DNA of 64,000 nt, taken from WJMD01 sp964596015 (GTDB taxonomy: Bacteria > Joyebacterota > Joyebacteria > Joyebacterales > Joyebacteraceae). Below are positions 61,434 to 64,000 of this stretch, piece by piece; within the stretch, counting starts at the first letter, position 1, and the number at the start of each line of letters is the position of its first letter. The position numbers and the translations under genes are program-made. The notes under the pieces are model-generated. The model searched no databases and was not told where the DNA came from. It was given only the letters and a program-made list of their open reading frames with translations. The stretch covers positions 41,239 through 105,238 of the forward strand of contig CAZQSB010000004.1 in assembly GCA_964596015.1 (NCBI GenBank), written 5' to 3'.

Positions 61434-62002
61434 TGCTGCCCATCGGACCTCTCATGATAGAACACCGTCTCATCGAGCGGATGATCGCCCTGGCTCACAC
61501 CGAGGCGGACCGCGTCGACGGAGGGGAAGCAGCCGATACGCTCTTCGTGCGGACCATGGTCGACTTCATGAGGACCTACGCGGACAGGACGCACCACGGA
61601 AAGGAAGAGGACATCCTCTTCAGAGACCTCAAGGGGCGCGACCTCTCGCGTGAGGATGAGGGACTTATGAAGGAGCTCGAGAGTGAGCACGTCAAGGCCC
61701 GCGCGCTCGTCGGCGCGCTCGAGGCCGCGGGTCTCGAGGCCGAGGCCGACCCCAACGCGTCGGGTGCCGATATCGTCCGCGCGCTCCGGGAGATCGTCGG
61801 TCTCTATCCTCAGCACATCGAGAAGGAGGACAAGCGCTTCTTCCCGGCCTCGATGGAGTACTTCTCCGACGAGGAGAAGGATGCGATGCTCGAGGAGTTC
61901 AACGAGTTCGACCGGGGGATGATCCACGAGCGCTATCGGAAGAGCGTCGAGAGGTTCGAGGAGACGCAGGAAACGAAGAAGAGAGAGCGTTCGGAGCAGT
62001 AG
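61433..62002 (+). CDS. Hemerythrin HHE-domain protein
   Basis: This is a 189-residue all-alpha protein with the di-iron ligand pattern of HHE proteins: E-H-R-L-I-E near residue 10, H-H-G-K-E-E-D-I-L-F near 60, E-H-V-K-A-R near 84 and H-I-E-K-E-D-K-R-F-F-P near 124. Such proteins bind oxygen or nitric oxide, or help repair iron centres. ATG 61433 overlaps the permease stop by one base and follows AAAGGAGG. The charged C-terminal tail is probably flexible. Confidence 0.9.
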   Translation: MLPIGPLMIEHRLIERMIALAHTEADRVDGGEAADTLFVRTMVDFMRTYADRTHHGKEEDILFRDLKGRDLSREDEGLMKELESEHVKARALVGALEAAGLEAEADPNASGADIVRALREIVGLYPQHIEKEDKRFFPASMEYFSDEEKDAMLEEFNEFDRGMIHERYRKSVERFEETQETKKRERSEQ

Positions 62003-62037
62003 GGTCCACGACGACCTGACGTGGGAAGGGAGGCAGT

Positions 62038-62556
62038 GTGGAACTCGAAGGCAGAAAGGTCGTGGTCCTCGCGGAGGACCTGTTCGAGGATCTCGAGCTC
62101 TTCTATCCGCTCATCAGACTGAGGGAGGCCGGCGCCGACGTCACGGTGGTCGGACCCGAGAAGAAGAGCTACTCGGGGAAGCACGGCCTCACCGTTACGT
62201 CCGACAAGTCGATCGATGACGTCTCGGCCGACGATTTCGACGCGGTGATCATCCCCGGCGGGTACTCTCCTGACCGGATGCGGCGACACAGCTCGCTCGT
62301 CGAGCTGGTGCGGGCCATCCACGAGAAGGGCGCCGTCGTGGCCTGGATCTGTCACGGCGGCTGGGTGCCCGTTTCAGCCGGCATCATCGAGGGACGCAAG
62401 GTCACCTCGTTCTTCTCCATCCGGGACGACATGGAGAACGCCGGAGGCGACTGGGTGGACCAGGAGGTCGTCCGGGACGGAAATCTCATATCGAGCAGAA
62501 CCCCTGCCGACCTCCCGGCATTCCTCAGGACCATCATCGAGGCGCTCTCCGGGTAG
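62038..62556 (+). CDS. DJ-1/PfpI family protein
   Basis: This is a 172-residue protein of the DJ-1/PfpI superfamily. The nucleophile elbow is C105 in W-I-C-H-G-G-W. The glutamate region E-D-L-F-E-D-L-E near residue 14 and I-I-P-G-G-Y-S-P-D match the protease I/YhbO branch. Family activities include chaperone, glyoxalase-like and proposed deglycase functions, all linked to stress. GTG 62038 follows GGGAGG. Confidence 0.88.
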   Translation: MELEGRKVVVLAEDLFEDLELFYPLIRLREAGADVTVVGPEKKSYSGKHGLTVTSDKSIDDVSADDFDAVIIPGGYSPDRMRRHSSLVELVRAIHEKGAVVAWICHGGWVPVSAGIIEGRKVTSFFSIRDDMENAGGDWVDQEVVRDGNLISSRTPADLPAFLRTIIEALSG

Positions 62557-62606
62557 CGACGGACGAACGCCGAACCACAGGAGAACCGGAACGAAGGGAG
62601 ACGACC

Positions 62607-63515
62607 ATGACGCCTGAGACCGAGCTCATCCCCAAGCGACCGCTCGGCGCGACCGGCGAGAACGTCTCGATGCTCGCACTCGGCGGGTCGCACATCGGGA
62701 GCATCAAGGACGAGCGCGCGGCCATCAACTTCATCCGCGCGGCCATCGAGATGGGCGTCACGTTCATGGACAACGCCTGGGAGTATCACGAGGGGCGTTC
62801 CGAGGAGATCATGGGACGCGCCCTGGAGGACGGTTTCCGCGAACGCGTCTTCCTGATGACGAAGCACCACGGGCGGAACAAGGCCGCGGCCATGCGGCAT
62901 CTCGAGGACAGTCTCCGGCGGCTTCGCACCGACGTCATCGACCTGTGGCAGTTCCACGAGGTCATCTACAACGACGACCCGGACATGATCTTCGCTCCCG
63001 GCGGCGGCATCGAGGCGGCCGAGGAAGCGAAGCGTGCCGGGAAGGTGCGCTACATCGGGTTCACCGGTCACAAGGACCCGGCCATCCACCGACGCATGCT
63101 CGACACGGGCTACGACTGGGACACGGTGCAGATGCCCCTGAACGTCATGGACGCGCACTTCAGGAGCTTCGAGCAGAACATCCTCCCGATACTCGTCGAG
63201 CGGAACATCGGGGTGCTGGGCATGAAGCCGCTCGGGGGAGGGTACATCCTCGAGAGCGAGGTCGTGAGCGCGCGCGAGGCTCTCTCGTACGTGTGGTCGC
63301 TCCCGGTGTCGACCGTCATCTGCGGCATGAACGAGATGGACCATCTCCGGGAGAACGTCGACGTCGCCCGGACATGGACCAGACCCGACGACGCGGACAT
63401 CGCCGACCTGATGGCCAGGACCCGCGAGGCGGCCGCCGACGGCCGGCACGAGCGGTACAAGACCGACGTCGTGTTCGACGCCGGCGTCGGGAGACAGATG
63501 CACGGGCTCGAGTAG
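62607..63515 (+). CDS. Aldo/keto reductase
   Basis: This is a 302-residue NADPH-dependent reductase of the AKR family. The catalytic residues are in M-D-N-A-W-E-Y-H-E-G (aspartate, tyrosine), L-M-T-K-H-H-G (lysine) and W-Q-F-H-E-V (histidine). L-G-A-T-G-E-N-V-S opens the protein. F-T-G-H-K-D-P and the C-terminal M-N-E-M-D-H-L-R-E-N are typical of the predicted-oxidoreductase subgroup. Substrate unknown. ATG 62607 follows GAAGGGAG. Confidence 0.9.
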   Translation: MTPETELIPKRPLGATGENVSMLALGGSHIGSIKDERAAINFIRAAIEMGVTFMDNAWEYHEGRSEEIMGRALEDGFRERVFLMTKHHGRNKAAAMRHLEDSLRRLRTDVIDLWQFHEVIYNDDPDMIFAPGGGIEAAEEAKRAGKVRYIGFTGHKDPAIHRRMLDTGYDWDTVQMPLNVMDAHFRSFEQNILPILVERNIGVLGMKPLGGGYILESEVVSAREALSYVWSLPVSTVICGMNEMDHLRENVDVARTWTRPDDADIADLMARTREAAADGRHERYKTDVVFDAGVGRQMHGLE

Positions 63516-63537
63516 AGCGGATTGTGGGAGGACGCGC

Positions 63538-63876
63538 ATGAAGGCCGTGATCCACGTGGACCTGGAGGACGAGGCGCGTCTCGTCGAGGCGCTCGCGAAC
63601 GCGCTGAACCTCCTGGACGAAGAGGAGGAGGCCGAGGTCGTCGTGGTCGCGAACGGCGGCGTCGTGAACCTCCTGCCGTCGGGGCGCTCGACGAAGCTCG
63701 AGGGCCGGGTCAGGAAGCTCCACGGCATGGGCGTGGCGTTCCGCGTCTGCGCGAACGCGCTCAAGGCCCACGCGGTGGACCGCGGCGCGCTTCCCGATGC
63801 CTGGGAGGTCGTGCCTGCCGGGATCGTCGAGCTGGTGCGGCTTCAGAACGAGGGCTTCCGGTACGTGAAGCCCTGA
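63538..63876 (+). CDS. DsrE-family protein
   Basis: This is a 112-residue DsrE/DsrF-like protein. It has H-V-D-L-E-D near the start, V-V-V-V-A-N-G-G-V-V-N-L-L and the conserved cysteine in F-R-V-C-A-N-A-L near residue 78, which in relatives carries persulfide sulfur. It ends with V-V-P-A-G-I-V-E-L-V-R-L-Q-N-E-G-F-R-Y-V-K-P, a common DsrE ending. A sulfur-relay or redox role is possible. It follows the aldo/keto reductase by 22 bases. Confidence 0.83.
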   Translation: MKAVIHVDLEDEARLVEALANALNLLDEEEEAEVVVVANGGVVNLLPSGRSTKLEGRVRKLHGMGVAFRVCANALKAHAVDRGALPDAWEVVPAGIVELVRLQNEGFRYVKP

Positions 63877-63939
63877 GGCCCGCGGCTGCGACGAGAACTG
63901 AACAGCGCGAACGAGAACCGAAACGAAGGGACGAACTCA

Positions 63940-64000
63940 ATGGACCTCATCACGACCCGCGACCTCGAGGAACTCGCCTCCGACCGCGACGGCCCGAGGG
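63940..64000 (+). CDS. Start of a gene cut by the window end, possibly baeRF/eRF1-like
   Basis: ATG 63940 behind GAAGGGA opens a frame running off the window. The visible start M-D-L-I-T-T-R-D-L-E-E-L-A-S is like the opening of bacterial eRF1-like (baeRF) proteins. With only 20 residues the identity is tentative. Confidence 0.4.
   Translation, partial: MDLITTRDLEELASDRDGPR

Overview
The window reads as a gene-dense, high-GC stretch of chromosome from a Gram-negative, probably anaerobic bacterium. Support for an outer membrane comes from apolipoprotein N-acyltransferase, a PilQ-type secretin and a PpiD/SurA-type periplasmic foldase. A four-subunit 2-oxoacid:ferredoxin oxidoreductase supports anaerobic metabolism. 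GTG and TTG starts are frequent, with start/stop overlaps of the ATGA/GTGA type. The combination of folK next to a deoxynucleoside kinase, a complete Bat locus, archaeal-type phosphoglycerate mutase and RNase G behind a radical SAM-DUF2344 fusion resembles FCB-group or neighbouring candidate phyla. That placement is an inference. No rRNA, tRNA, CRISPR array, insertion sequence or prophage was recognised.

Layout. 1-3.6 kb: folate, nucleoside-salvage and pantothenate genes (folK end, dNK, panB, panC), a HIT protein and a LytR_C membrane protein, closed by a perfect terminator hairpin beside a 39-bp tandem repeat. 3.8-5.6 kb: a PpiD-like foldase on the minus strand, diverging from an EF-G paralogue. 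8-16.7 kb: yebC-ruvCAB, the queuosine genes queH-queA-tgt, apgM and lnt. 17.2-28.8 kb: a type IV pilus cluster (two large PilX-like proteins, pilB, pilC, three pilins, pilMNOPQ) behind a sequence matching a sigma-54 promoter. 29-32.7 kb: trxB, tldD, tldE. 33-44.7 kb: a MoxR-DUF58-Bat operon running without a break into asd, an ECF T component, truA and a transaldolase-like aldolase. 44.8-49.9 kb: an HtrA protease and purL-purQ-purS-like. 50-52.9 kb: korDABC. 52.9-57.1 kb: radical SAM-DUF2344 fusion and RNase E/G. 57.3-60.3 kb: an acetyltransferase, an RLAN/ATP-grasp ligase and a lipid-kinase-like protein in one coupled unit. 60.3-64 kb: AI-2E-type permease, hemerythrin, DJ-1/PfpI, aldo/keto reductase, a DsrE-like protein and the start of a possible baeRF-type gene.

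Most of the window is housekeeping. The parts that stand out are: (i) the GNAT / RLAN-ATP-grasp / diacylglycerol-kinase-like operon, which looks like an uncharacterised peptide-ligation or conjugation system and whose first gene has its Shine-Dalgarno inside a hairpin overlapped by a small upstream reading frame; (ii) the tandem 450-residue PilX-type proteins behind a sigma-54 site; (iii) a two-domain PurS-like protein; and (iv) short in-register tandem repeats at gene ends, including one that duplicates the stop-codon end of batA.
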